From NCBI GenBank assembly GCA_019671135.1, contig JAHRHY010000011.1:62001-126000 (forward strand): DNA of 64,000 nt, in the 5' to 3' direction. The stretch's first letter is position 1. Every line of letters starts with the position of its first letter. This DNA is from Linnemannia hyalina (lineage: Eukaryota; Mortierellomycota; Mortierellomycetes; Mortierellales; Mortierellaceae). This document shows positions 10,580 through 22,345 of the stretch, one piece after another. Below the pieces are notes generated by a model. It was given only the letters and a program-made list of their open reading frames with translations. It ran no database searches and was not told the DNA's origin. The position numbers and the translations under genes were made by a program.

Positions 10580-11730
10580 TTAGTGGCCGGAGCAGCAAGA
10601 GGGAGAGCCACATCCGCCACCGGTGGAGGGCTGTCCGCCAGCTTGCTGGTTCTTGAGGCGGCGCAACTTGGAAGCCTGGCGGAGAGTTTCATTATCACCC
10701 AACTCGTGCTCCTCGTTCAGCTTTAATGCTATTATGGAGGTGCGAATAAGAGACAGAGAAATGTTAGTGGACCTAAGCGAAAACGATGATATTATTTCTT
10801 TCGTGTTTGCCTCCTGCGCAGAAAAATATGGTGCTAAAGACTTCAGAAAGCACGAAGAGGAACCGAGAGTCTTAATAGGTAGCGTACAGTAGAGGTTCTT
10901 ATTGCCATCGACTTGGACGGCTTGGGCAAGGTTGTGGCGGAGGAGGGAGGCGACTTGTTCAGCGAGGTGGAGTTGCTCCTTGATCTTTGTCTCGTCGGTT
11001 TCGCTGCGCTTGAGGTTGAATTCTGTGTATGTCTTTTCCCGAGCGGCTGTGATACGTTGGAAAATAAGGAAAGGGGGGATTTCGTGGGTTAGGATGTTGG
11101 GTGTAGGCTTATTTAGAGGTTGGCTCCGGTCCTTCCGGGTTCCTTGTTCAGTTGTCCAAGTTCCTGGACACTGATGGTGTCAATGGCGATACTGATAGTG
11201 TTGTTGCTCTTGGCGGGGGTGGTGGCGAAAGATGTTTGGTGTTCTCGGTATAGTGTGGCGATCCTTGAGGTGATTATGTGCACCACCGTCTTGTTTCAGC
11301 TGCAAACGTGAACAAATGTGATCCATGAGCTCGGTTTCCGATAGCCAGGGGTTGTTCAATTGCTCAAGTCTTGAGTCAAAGTTGAGAGGTTCTCGCTTTG
11401 CTGGGATTGCTTGTTTTCCAGTTCGGTTCAATTGCCCAATTCCTGCGGGTATTCCAAAGCATGTGTACGTTGCTGCCTGTGTCCTGTTGCTTGGGGATGG
11501 TGTTGATAATATACCTGCGAGTGTGGCCCAGTCACCTATTATCAAGGAGAGGAACATACGACGAGGTCAGTCCAACTTGTTTCATTTAAATGAGTACCTT
11601 TAGTCGCACAAATAGCTTAGCGAGTGTGTGCGCAATAAATGAAGAAAAGAAACGTACCCTTGAAGGTCAGCTTTTGTGCCTTGAGGAGGTTTCTGTAAGC
11701 TCCGAGAACCTGGTGCCTTGATACGGACAT
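10580..11730 (-). CDS. MZM1: Mitochondrial LYR-motif protein, MZM1/LYRM7-like
   Basis: LYR-family matrix protein. Mzm1/LYRM7 stabilises the Rieske iron-sulphur protein during late assembly of complex III (family knowledge). Four exons on the minus strand (11730-11658, 11535-11515, 11046-10888, 10728-10580) keep phase 1 at each junction and give 133 aa. The N-terminus has the LYR-type motif AYRNLLKA. The middle has AEQVASLLRHNLAQ, like the Mzm1 helix that precedes IVQG. The C-terminal part has HELGDNETLR, also typical. Exon 2 is a 21-nt microexon encoding GDWATLA. The protein ends in a Gly/Cys tail (GGGCGSPSCCSGH). It is divergently transcribed from ATP12, 414 bp away. Confidence 0.82.
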
Positions 11731-12144
11731 GTTTGCTGTTGTATAGTTTGTGGTGGATGTGCGGAGACGAGGGTGAGTGAGAGCCGGAAAGAAAGGGCGG
11801 AGGGAAGAGTGGGAGATGAATGAAAACGATTGAATGCGCGGATGGGGGAGATGTGAGGAGTAAAGAAGAAAGAAATATATCACAATTTCCGCACTTTGAA
11901 CAATGAGAGAGTGGGAGGGCGAGTCGTCCGAAAGGCGTGAAACGAGGACGAACAACAATCGGAATCGTGCTAAGCCACTCCGCTAACATGGATCGATTGC
12001 CACCAACCTCAGTCGCACGCTGTTGGTCTACAACTGCCAATAGTCACTTGCGTTTGTACTTTTGTCAGCATTTCACACTCAAAACGCATTCGCTTTCATT
12101 CTTGTCACTCATTTTACCTCTCCTTCTTAAACAACAAAACCAGC
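11731..12144. promoter_or_regulatory. Shared divergent promoter of MZM1-like gene and ATP12
   Basis: These 414 bp are the only space between two start codons that point apart, so both promoters must lie here. There is a CCAAT box at 12037-12041, about 104 bp before the ATP12 start. CCAAT is the site of the HAP/NF-Y complex, which controls respiratory genes in fungi (established for yeast; its use here is an inference). A pyrimidine-rich leader precedes each start. No clear TATA box was seen. Confidence 0.55.
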
Positions 12145-13549
12145 ATGTTCCGCACACTCGCAGCAAAGATCGCAGCGCCTGCGCGTCCTCTTACTAACTC
12201 AACCCGCCTGCGCTCATTCCACGCCAATGCCACCCTCAGCGATCAGATGTCCCGTACGTGGAACAAACGACATATTGGACTAATTGTTCATTCAACCTCG
12301 TCCTCTTGGATATGGCGATCATTTCCATGTGAAAGATATTTGCGAAGGATCGGGGAGGATGATTAGCATATTTTGCCAGCCAGATCAATCCTACCATGGT
12401 TCAATATCCAATGTGATCCATGTGTTGACCTGTATGATGTAAACATTTTGTCCGCTCGAATAGGCGCCGAGGTATCTGGAAAGCGCTTCTGGGAGACTGC
12501 TAGCATCAAGGAGGTTGGAGGTAATAGCACTTACAGCAATATATCCTTGTTGTTTCAAACGGTTGATTCACCTTGCAATCATGTCGTCATGGACTCAGGG
12601 GTCGCATGATCGAGATAAAGATCTAACATCTCACAATGGTGAACACCTTTGCGCAAAATAGACAGGATCGAGGTGACATTGGATGGAAGAGTACTCAAGA
12701 CCCCCGCTGGAAACCCATTGACGCTGCCCAAGGATCAGAAGCATCTCGCTCTTCTTATTGCCGGCGAGTGGCATGGCCAGAAGGCGCTCCTCAAGTCACA
12801 CTCCCTCCCCATGGTAACTGACCCACTGGCGGCTTGTTCAGGTTATTACGTTACCTTATTTCAATGTCAACTCTTTATGCTGACAAAATCACCCACAATT
12901 ACCTTCTACGAACATATAGACATCGTTGGTGGCAAGAGCGATTGACGGGTTTATTGGAAACGCAGAGCTGCGGGAAGAGACATTGAACAGGCTCATCAAG
13001 TTTCTGGATACGGACTCGATCTGCTACCAACAGGATTTCCCTGAGTCGATTGTCAAGGCACAGAAGAAGCATTGGGACCCGATCTTGAAGTGGGTCAAGG
13101 AGGAGTATGGGTTGGAGATTAAGGTCTCCCAGGGGATTAGCTATGTCCAGCAGGAGGATCATGTCAAGGCCAAGTTGCGGGACATCGTCAATTCTATGAC
13201 TGACATTGAGCTCTCTGGTACGAATACGGCAATGCTAATATGAGGAATGAATGTTAAAAAGGGTTCAGAGGAAATGATGACAACCATACTAACCGTTATC
13301 TTGCACTTATCGGAATGATGGTCAATGATAGCATTCGAGAGGGCGACGTTGACGGCAAAGTCGTTTTTGATTGGATTGGCGGTGGTGAAGAGACACTTGT
13401 CGGTGGAGAAGGCGTGGGCAGCAGCGCAGTTGGAGGTGTTGGACCAGATCGAGCGCTGGGGCGAGGTCGAGGACAGCCACGATGTCGACCGGGAGTTTAT
13501 CAAGAGTCAGTTAGCTAGTGCTCGTCTTGCCAACATCGGCGCCTACTAA
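12145..13549 (+). CDS. ATP12: ATP12 chaperone for F1-ATP synthase assembly
   Basis: Matrix chaperone that holds the F1 alpha subunit before alpha-beta hexamer assembly (family knowledge). Five exons (12145-12253, 12464-12520, 12662-12813, 12920-13217, 13332-13549) keep phase and give 277 aa. The first 35 or so residues are rich in Arg, Ala and Ser, without acidic residues until later (MFRTLAAKIAAPARP), as expected for a mitochondrial presequence. Diagnostic blocks follow: GKRFWETASIKEV, VTLDGRVLKTPAGNPL, LIAGEWHGQ, LIKFLDTDSICY, HWDPILKW and the C-terminal EKAWAAAQLEVLDQIERWGEVEDSHD. Length and block order match the family. Confidence 0.92.
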
Positions 13550-14927
13550 AATGGTGTTTGGTAATGTTGCATGTATGTAAAGCGTTTTGTAGGATTTGAA
13601 AGCAAGAGTCTTTTTTCATGATAAACATAGCAATCATTTAAATGACTCCGTTGATTTGTCAATTTTTGTTTTTGTGCTAGGAAAAGACTGTATCTGTGGT
13701 TACAATAGTAGGCAAAGCACAAACAGAAGGAAGAAGGAAAAGGATGAGAAGGAGCGACAAAGATGGGTATGATGAAGCGGATGTAAAGTAGCCACTTGAT
13801 TCATTCGCGAACTATGTTGTCAAAGGGGATCTGCATGCGAGCACCAGTCGTCGGAGATAGAGAAACATAGCAGAGTACCAATGTCTCAGAGAAGGGTGTA
13901 CGGAGGGAGACTCGGTCTGGGTTTGCGATGCGCCAGAAGGGGTAGGCGAAGGAACGGGAGGATTGAGCGGAGACTTGAAAGAGCGTTCGACATGTTCAGG
14001 TCGCAGAACTCTTGGACCTGGAAGACTTCTTACACGCTCTTGGCCATCTTGAACCACAGTTGGGTGAGAGTTAGGTTAGACGCCGAGGTACAGCCTCACC
14101 CCTATTTCTGCGGCTAGGCGACTTCTTTTCACCACTGTTAATGATGGGCGAAGATGGTGATAAAACACGAATGTTCGATGGACGGATGGATCGACGCGCG
14201 GCACATGGTCTGTCTGACTTGTGTTTGATCAGTGATTTGATCATTAATTTAATCGATTGTTCGCGTTTCGCGTTTCGCGGCTTGGTGGAGATGATAAGAA
14301 GGTAGAGAGTGTGAAGAACGAGAGAGGAGGACGCATCTTCGATTCGAGTTGGCGGCAAAAATATGCACACTAATATCGGGAAGAGTGAGGGCGAGCCAGA
14401 GATGGGGATTTCGCCCTTTTGCTCTACTGTCCATTTGCTCTGGAGTACAACAGGTCATAGTACATGACCGTATTAGAACAAAACAACAGATGAAGAAGAA
14501 GGTTCAGACATGGGCCATGTGCATTATTAACTTGGCAAGCAATTTATTTTTATGTTTGGTCTCCTGCGAGGGAAAGGGAGGGAAGAGGGGGGAAGAGAGG
14601 CAACGGCTCTCGTCTGTTCTATTTTTCATGCCAGCCAGCCTCTCTGTTTTGTCGTTCCTGTTTACCCTTCCTCTGCCTGGTGCTGCCCCCTCCACTCCAC
14701 TCCACTCCACTCCCTCTTCACCTTCTCTTGTGTTCACTTCGCCTCTTTGTTTATTTTGCTCTACTCTTAAACCGCTCTACTTCTTCTTTTCTTTCTTCTT
14801 TTCGTCATCCTCTTCCTTCTTCACCTTCGCCTCAACACAAGCACAAACACTCACACTTTGCATATACCTCCTCCCCTCCTTCTACAACTTAACAACATCC
14901 AAAAAAAAGAGATCATTCCTTCCTTCA
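13550..14927. other. Intergenic; promoter and leader of the Sec7/PH gene
   Basis: No gene recognised. From about 14660 to 14920 the plus strand is C/T-rich (CCACTCCACTCC repeats, then TTCTTTTC runs), typical of the leaders in this window. An open frame enters from 14349 in the reading frame of the next gene, but it is low in recognisable protein sequence and I treat it as leader. Confidence 0.5.
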
Positions 14928-17900
14928 ATGATTCCGTCTCCATCCTCGCGGTCGACTTCCTTGCCTTCTTCGGCCCAATCACCTACATCTGCCTCGCCTG
15001 TCTCGCCCTCGCGATCCCGTGGAAACCAGTTCTACCACTCTGACCCCATCCCTCAGTCCCCCACCCGTCCATCCATCGACCTCGCAAGACCCTTTTCGCC
15101 TGCACCCTCCCAGCCACAACCACAGCCCCCGTCCTCACCTACCGCAACAAAGCACACCTCCCTAGGCGAAATGCCCACCTCCCATCGCAACTGGATCAAT
15201 AACATTAGTAATAATACCACAATCGACCAGAATCTCCATTCAACAAGCAATTTCACAACAAAACCTGCGAGTTCATCTTCAGAGAGAGCACTGCAGTTTA
15301 ACACTTCAGAAATAGAACGCAGCTTCCAGGCCCTGCTCAAGAAGCAGCCCATAGCCACTCCAGGTCCTTCGTTGCTCCAGAGCAAGACCCATCGACACTT
15401 GCACCCCAAGGATGCTAGCCAGCCTAGACACTTGCTGACCACAGGAACACAGATACAGCTGCGACCATTGCCAGGATCACCCAACAGCAGCCATTTGTCA
15501 CACTCCCCTATCTTTGGGTCTCCCGCCGCAGAGCACGCCCGACATTGGATTAAATCCGCAGGACTCGGTCGGGACCATATCAGTGACTCGGAGAGTGAAC
15601 AGCGGGAGAGCAGTGACCATGACAGTTATGAGGATAGTCAGCAGCAGCAGTGGCAGATTGATTACGACCACCATATCGCAGGACACGTCGAGCTCGAGAT
15701 TGAGGCAGAGTCTTCTTCCAACACTGCTGTGGACTCAAAACAACAACAACTACAGCAACAACTGCAGCAACGACAACAACAACAACCATCTTGGACAGGA
15801 AAAGTACATCCCATGTTCAACATGTCGGGTATGGAAACAACAACATAATCCCTGTTTGATAGCAGTAATGCGAATGTTGCCAGAAATGCACTCACGCTTG
15901 ACAGTAAAACCCCTCCTCATTAATCGACCCATCCGCCCTCATTTTTTGCATGATTAGACCCGCAAGGAGTGAGGGACCATGGGCTGTATCCAGGACTGAT
16001 CTCACCAACAGCAGGACAACCCTCTATTCGCACCAAGGACCAGTCTGCCATCCACCCTCTCTCTCCCGTCCCACCCTCTCCTAGCTCGGGAACTTCAACA
16101 CCCAGGATGCCACAGTCGCGATCGCCCGAAATTCGACCACAGGTGGTTCTTCACCCGCCAGGAGACGCTGCCCTTGGCTTTGATCTCGGATCGATACCTC
16201 CCCTGGCGCCTATTGCAGTCAACCAACCGCTCCCACCTCTCCCACCTCTGCCTGCTCAACCACCCTCAACACCTGACCAGTCTCGACTTCGATCCAAACA
16301 GGTCAACAGCAACAGCAGCTGCACCAGCAAAAGGTCAAACACGCCCACCAAAAAGTCATCCAAGACCAACCTTCTTGCGGTCAAACCAATACCATTCACG
16401 GAAAAGAAACCCGTCTCGCTTACCAACCCGCCGCGAAAGTGTATCCATCACGGCAAGATCTTGCAGGTCATCAACACCTCGACCGTTAAGGATCGATATC
16501 TCTTCTTGTTCAGCGACATCCTGGTCATTGCCAAGCCTATGTCGGACGGCCACCCAACTATCGATAGTCGATTCCAAGTCAAGGATGTTATTGAACTCAA
16601 AAAGATCTCTCTTAGTCTGTCCAGAGACAAGTATGACTCAAAGTCTGGCGATGCAGGATCGTCTGGAAATCGCAAAATACCCCCTGTCCTCGCAGAGTTC
16701 ATCCACACCTTTGACCAAAGTCCCATCCGGGCGCTCAACACCTTTATCCAAAAACGCGCTCTTCATCCGGATCCAGTCTCTGTCGCCCACCTCTTGTTTA
16801 AGACACCAGAGTTGTCAAGAACCCAACTCGCCCTGTTCCTCTCCAACCCGGCGAACAAGCATGTCTACAGAGCATTCTTGGATCAGTGTCAGTTTGCAGG
16901 AGTCTTGTTGGATGAAGCCTTGCGGACGCTGCTTAGTCGCCTCTCTCTTCCCAATCGTGTCGATTCTCAGCGCTCCAATGGACATTCGGACCGAACCTTC
17001 AACAGTGTCGACTATTTACTGGAAGAGTTCACCCGACGGTGGTACGAGGTCAACGTGAATGTTGTCGTTTATGACGCATCCATTGCCCACAAGCTGGTCA
17101 TTGCCATGATTGTCCTCAACGCACAACTGCACAACAATGAAGGAGCAGGAATTGTCCGAGACCGAGAGGAAGTTGGCACCCTTGTCAGACCCCGAGTCGC
17201 TTCTCAACCGTCTACGCCCACCATACCCTCGACACCCGTCATGGAGTCGACCCTCCCTGCACCTTTGGTGCCTGCACCACAACAGTACCTGGCCATGGAG
17301 CTGGATGATTTGACGCTGTTCCCGACTCCGACCAAGGACTCTTTTGTGGAAATGTTCCAGCTCTTGGATCAACAGCGCATTGTCTCCAGGGATACTCTCC
17401 TCAACATCTTTTTGTCGATCAGTCACCAGCCCCTCGATATCGAATTCGACAAGATGGACACGCACACCAGCAACCCCAAATCCAACTTGGTCGCTGCGCG
17501 CAAGCTGTGGCCTATCCTTATCTCGCCTGCAGTTCTCCCCCCACGGTTGACACTCAAGATCCCCTCGGACTCTATTACCATTACTGTGCCGGTCCTCAAT
17601 CCGCATTTTTCGATCCATGTCGGCGGACGCGATCTCAAGTGCGAGCCCTCAGTTCTAGAGTTCGGTTCACACCGGAGTCAGCGGTTCAAGATCACGGGTC
17701 TGGTTCCTGGCAAGAAAACGTTGACGATCCATCCACGGCTTGTTTCCGACAAGGGATCACCTGAGCAGTTCTATGATCTCCAGAACTTGCCAACCAAGCA
17801 CACTGTTGCCATTGAGCGACAGTTTATGCGCCACACTTTCCAGATTTCACTGTTGAACGATTTGGGGACGAGGCGCCGGTACCTCTTTGGCACGTCTTCT

Positions 17901-19145
17901 GCTACCGAGAAGGATGAGTGGGCTCGAGTTTTGACAGAGTGCCTGTTGGTAGCAAAGGGTCAGAATGCGGTCCGGTTGAATGAGCATACGGGTCTGGAGC
18001 AGTCGATTGGACTTCAAATCCTAAAGGAATTGTTGCTGGGAGTTGAGGCTTCGGATGAGGATGAGTTAGGGGCTACACAGCCGAACGGGAAACCGGAGCC
18101 CGTCCCTTCTCTGCCCATTCCTATCCCTCTTCCTGGCGTGCCGCCGCCTGCACTTGGGCTGGGGATTCCTTTGGATGGTCTTGGCATGGCGGGTAAGACT
18201 GTTGTTGGTTCACCGTTATCTGCTGTGAGTCCAAAGGTGCTTCCACCCACGGGCCATGCTAGTCCAACGCTGGGGACAGGGGCTGCCGTAGGTATTCCCG
18301 GAGGTCCAGTTTCGGGAGGAGCCAATGGTGCCGAGTGGACCTCAGCTAATATGCTCAAGGATGCGTGGATGTGCAAGATGCCTCGTCCTGGTTCAGCTAT
18401 TCCTGACCGACACGGGTGGGAGTTGGTTCGGTTGGTGGAGCAGAATAGTTTGATGGCATTGATGCTTGGGTTCATGGGAGCTCTTGGTCGAGACCGACTT
18501 CGGCGGGTGGAGGCGGTGAGGAGGGCTATGGAGGAAGAGGCAAGGCTGGCAGAGGAGGATGGTTTTGAGGAAGAAGAAGAAGAGGAGGAAGAAGAATATG
18601 AGGATGAGGATGAAGATGAAGGATTTGAGGAGGATGAGTATGAGGATGGGTTGTACGAGGACGTCATTGAGGAAGGAGCGGAGGCGGAGGGAGAAGAGGA
18701 GGATGACGATGGGAGCCGCAGTGAGAGCACTGCCTCCAATAATAATAACAGTATGAATGGATATGATTCAGGAGGACGAGGAAGGCGACGACGCCCTGGG
18801 CCGAATTTTTCACGATTGCCGCAGCCCCCAAGAAGAAGAAGGTCGGTTATTGTTGGAGCTGAGCCCGCGTTTGAGAGGTTTGCCACCACCGCCTCCAACC
18901 ATAACGCCACCTCGTCTGACTCTGCGTTCGGTAGGATTGCCACGACCGTTGTCGTCGGCGCAGCAGCGGCAGACGCAGACAGGGAACGTGTCGAGAGGAT
19001 GGAGAAGCTAGAGGAGGGGGACGAGGAGGAGAGCCATGATGACGAGAGAATGGCACTATCGGAAGACTCTGAAGATGGAGTTGTGTCTGCAGTGTCTGGC
19101 AAGGTGCGCCAAGTTAAAGGCAAGGAGATTTGGTGGACGCAATAG
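14928..19145 (+). CDS. Sec7-domain/PH-domain protein (ARF-GEF family), altered catalytic loop
   Basis: Sec7 domains exchange GDP for GTP on ARF GTPases in vesicle traffic (family knowledge). Two exons (14928-15828, 15958-19145; phase 1) give 1,362 aa. I use the ATG at 14928 because the sequence before it is leader-like. Order: Ser/Pro/Gln-rich region with a poly-Q tract near residue 270; PH-like segment about 460-520 (GKILQVINTSTVKDRYLFLF); Sec7 about 545-700 (helical core with HVYRAFLDQCQFAGVLLDEALR); second PH-like segment about 830-960, ending in DEWARVL; Pro/Gly linker; Glu/Asp-rich stretch about 1165-1215. The loop that normally reads FRLPGEAQ reads LSLPNRVDSQ (629-638), so the catalytic glutamate position is Arg634. 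Exchange activity is therefore doubtful. Confidence 0.8.
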
Positions 19146-19980
19146 GTTGTTCCTGGCTGTATGTTCAAACAATAACACCTTTCTTTGTTTCTTTGTTTTA
19201 ATTGCATGCTTTGTGTGTGCCTTTTTTCAATTATTTGGTGTCGTTTGTGGTTACTCATAGCATAGACGATGCAACAGAAGAACAAGGAAGAGCAAAAAAG
19301 AAGGAAGGGTGCTTTGACGTGAACAAGCCTTTTGTCTTTGGTCATCTCTCTCTTTGTGTCCCTTCTGTTCTTCTCGACAGAGGGGAGCGAAAAGAAAAAA
19401 AGACAAAGAGAAGAGAAAAGAAAAAGGTAAGGAGACGAGAAGAGAAACGACACAGAGACAAAAGTCGATGATAGTGGTCATGTCATGTATGAATGGAACC
19501 CCAAGAAAAAGACAGAGAAACAAAGACAGTGTAGAAAGGAGAATGAGAGCGAATAATATCTGGTGGCAAGCACAAGCAAGTGGAAGATGTCCAAGAGTGG
19601 ACTAACGAGGCTTCTGTGTGCCTTTGTGGTCGCTGTGTCCCCTTTCTTATTGAAAAAGAACTTTGTTTTGCCACATAGTGACAAGTCCGACAGTCAGAGT
19701 GTTGCCACCACCACCACCACTGCCTTCGTGTCAATTTCTGTCGACTCCTCTGCCATCGGTAATGAGAGCGTGGTGTAGCCATGTAGGTATGTGTATGGCT
19801 GCTAAGCCACGAGCCTAAAGCCAGGAGGCTATTAAAACCGATTGGCCATAAATCTTCTCTTGCCTTCTTTCCTTCCTTTCCTTATCCGCCACTTCCCCCT
19901 CCTTCCCTTCCCCTCCAACCCACTCACTCACTCGCCCAAACAAAAATCACACAGACAGACCAATACATATTCACGACAAT
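19146..19980. other. Intergenic; SKP1 promoter region
   Basis: No gene seen. A reverse CCAAT box (ATTGG) lies at 19841-19845, about 140 bp before the SKP1 start, just after ATTAAAA, which could act as a TATA-like element. A C/T-rich leader (19857-19945) follows. The left part is purine-rich 3' flank of the Sec7/PH gene. Confidence 0.45.
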
Positions 19981-20460
19981 ATGACCGTCATCCTCGTTTC
20001 CTCAGACAACCAAGACTTTAAGGTCGACAAGGAAGTCGCCGAGCGCTCGATCCTCATCAAAAACATGCTCGAGGACGTCGGAGAGTCCGACTCGCCCATC
20101 CCCCTTCCCAACGTCACCTCCGCCGTTCTCACCAAGGTCATCGAGTACTGCGAGCACCACCGCAACGACCCTGTCCAGGTCCCCGAGGAGACCGACGACC
20201 CCCGCAAGCGCTCTAACGACATCGAGGAGTGGGATATGAAGTTTATGCAGGTCGACCAGGAGATGCTCTTCGAGATCATCCTCGCCGCCAACTACCTCGA
20301 TATCAAGCCCCTCCTCGACGTCGGCTGCAAGACCGTCGCCAACATCATCAAGGGAAAGACCCCCGAGGAGATCCGCAAGGCCTTCAACATCGTCAACGAT
20401 TTCACACCCGAGGAGGAGGCCCAGATCAAGAAGGAGAACGAGTGGGCTGAGGACCGCTAA
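19981..20460 (+). CDS. SKP1: SKP1, adaptor of SCF ubiquitin ligases
   Basis: SKP1 links F-box proteins to cullin-1 in SCF E3 ligases and also acts in other F-box complexes (family knowledge). It is a single exon of 159 aa, the normal family length. The BTB/POZ fold begins [20 protein letters not shown]. It continues with [21 protein letters not shown] and a short acidic loop. The conserved F-box-binding C-terminus is complete: [55 protein letters not shown] and NEWAEDR. Codon use is strongly C-ending, unlike most neighbours, which fits a highly expressed gene. At least two F-box proteins are encoded in the same window. Confidence 0.98.
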   Translation: MTVILVSSDNQDFKVDKEVAERSILIKNMLEDVGESDSPIPLPNVTSAVLTKVIEYCEHHRNDPVQVPEETDDPRKRSNDIEEWDMKFMQVDQEMLFEIILAANYLDIKPLLDVGCKTVANIIKGKTPEEIRKAFNIVNDFTPEEEAQIKKENEWAEDR

Positions 20461-22345
20461 ATCAGAGGGCGCCGTGAGCTCTGGTGTCTCTCGTCGACGA
20501 CACACCTACACACACACACACACACACGTCGTTGCACTCGACCCCAAGGCTTATTCTTGCTCTCTCTATTTTGCCCTTCTGTATTTGCTCTCGTTTTCTT
20601 CCTTTTTTCGCCAGTACAGACGACACACAGTGGACAACGGAATAACAACACAAAAAACAATCAAAAAAATCCCCTCACCTTCCCCTCCGATTCAACGCGC
20701 GTTTGTGTTTTTTACTACCTGTAACTTTTTTTTTTTTTTTTTTTGCTTTCCACCATTCTCTTTCGCGCGTAGTTTTCTCTCCCGTCTTCTTTTTGTTCTT
20801 CTGATAGTCGTTTTTACTTGCTTGTACTTTTTCTCTGCCATAAAAAACCCTCGCTTTTTTTCCCACTCGCAAACCACAGTCAACCATGAACATGACGGAC
20901 CTGACAAGGAAGAGCTTGCTTCGCTGACATATGCACGAATGATGTTTCAAACTGATATTCATTGATAGGAACAAAAAGAGTGAAAGGAAAGGTATTGTGA
21001 CATCAACGAGGTGTAACAAATTCTACAGAAGTAACAATAGAAAAAAGACGCTGAGTGCAAGACAAAAGAGTCCTCGTGAAGAAACATGGCGACCCCAGGT
21101 ATCTATCTCTGTATGGCATAGCAAAGAACTATAACAAAAGGAGAAAGTCGAGGGACGTGAACGTGGAACACTGGCGAAGGAAGAACGGAGTAGAGCAATA
21201 CAACTTCAGAGCATGTAAAAAACATGTTCTTTACCACACTTTATACCGCAGCTTTACCTCATTTGCGTTTACCACACAAGAAAGAAAAATTGTCAGAAGG
21301 AAAGAAGGAGGTGAGGTTTTGTGTCGTTTCTTTTTTGTGTGCATCTGGGTCCACTTCAATGCATGAGTCTTTTGCATCCTCTGGGGTTGTTCTCCGGAAT
21401 AGTAAATAATAACGGGTAACAACTGATAATAAAAGGAAGACATTCCATTTTGTTCACAGTAATCAAGTAAATGGCATCAGCGAGAGACAACAACGATGCG
21501 CAGAACAAGAGCAGACTGCGGTTCATTTGAGTTTGTCCCTCTGCTCCATTGGCGAACCAATATTATTTTTTTCTTATTGCCTCTTTCCTTGTTTTCCCCA
21601 TGCTGGACAAACACAGATAGACCTACAAGGAAGAGGAGACGGACGAGGTATAAGTCAAGAAAAGAAGGAAGGGAGGGGGTTTTATGGGTTCATCCAACCA
21701 GTCACTATGCGTGCAGAGTATCGCGCCAGTCAAAGCGGAGCACGCCAGGCCAGGGACTCTTTCGTGTGTTCGTTCGTCCGTCACTCAGGGGGTCGTCTCT
21801 TTTTTTCTCTCTCTCCATCAAAACTCAAAAAAAGCGGCGGTGTGGTGAGAGCAGAAAGAGTGGTACACGATATGCATCATGTGACTTACCCGAGGAGCTT
21901 GGCGAAAAATAGCGGTGAGGGTGTCCACAAGAAAACAGTATAAGCAAGGGCGTGTTCTTGAAGGAATCGGTGGCGGCAACATGCTCAGTGGTATCGTAGT
22001 TCTAGTTCTCGGGGACAGACATAGGGGTTGAAGTGATACGATGGACTTTTTCTTGGTTGCGGTAGGGGCACGGTTCGAGACCCGGTGGAGGCAAAATCAT
22101 TTTACTCTCCTTGGTGGTCTGTGGACAAGTAAGGAAAGAACAAAGAAAAAGAAAAAGAAAAAAAAAGGGTGAGCTCATTCCTCTTTCTTCTTTTCCTTCT
22201 TTTGCATTCACACAGACACACAATCCCAACAACCAGGAACAGCACACGACACTACTACCGCTATATACGAGCACCAACCTAGACACTAACAGCCAGTCAG
22301 ACAGACAGACATACAACTAGACACGGCACGGAACAAAAAGGAGCC
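20461..22345. other. Intergenic, no gene recognised
   Basis: The 3' flank of SKP1 has a (CA)n run at about 20506-20527 and a T run at about 20728-20743. From 20900 to 22000 only short overlapping frames without family signal are seen. 22110-22345 is A/C-rich 5' leader of the Bro1 gene. A tRNA B-box-like string at 22069 was examined and rejected. Confidence 0.5.

Noticed and set aside
14349..14927. In-frame upstream extension of the Sec7/PH ORF
   Set aside because: The extension is C/T-rich leader sequence encoding Ser/Phe/Leu-rich residues; the ATG at 14928 follows the leader and starts typical Ser/Pro-rich coding sequence.
18014..19453. 479-codon Ser-rich open frame on the minus strand
   Set aside because: It is the antisense of the Glu/Asp-rich C-terminus of the Sec7/PH gene, where GAR codons read as Ser/Leu on the other strand.
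22060..22090. tRNA B-box-like GGTTCGAGACC on the plus strand upstream of the Bro1 gene
   Set aside because: The bases that should form the T stem do not pair, no acceptor partner or A-box is found upstream, and no cloverleaf can be drawn.
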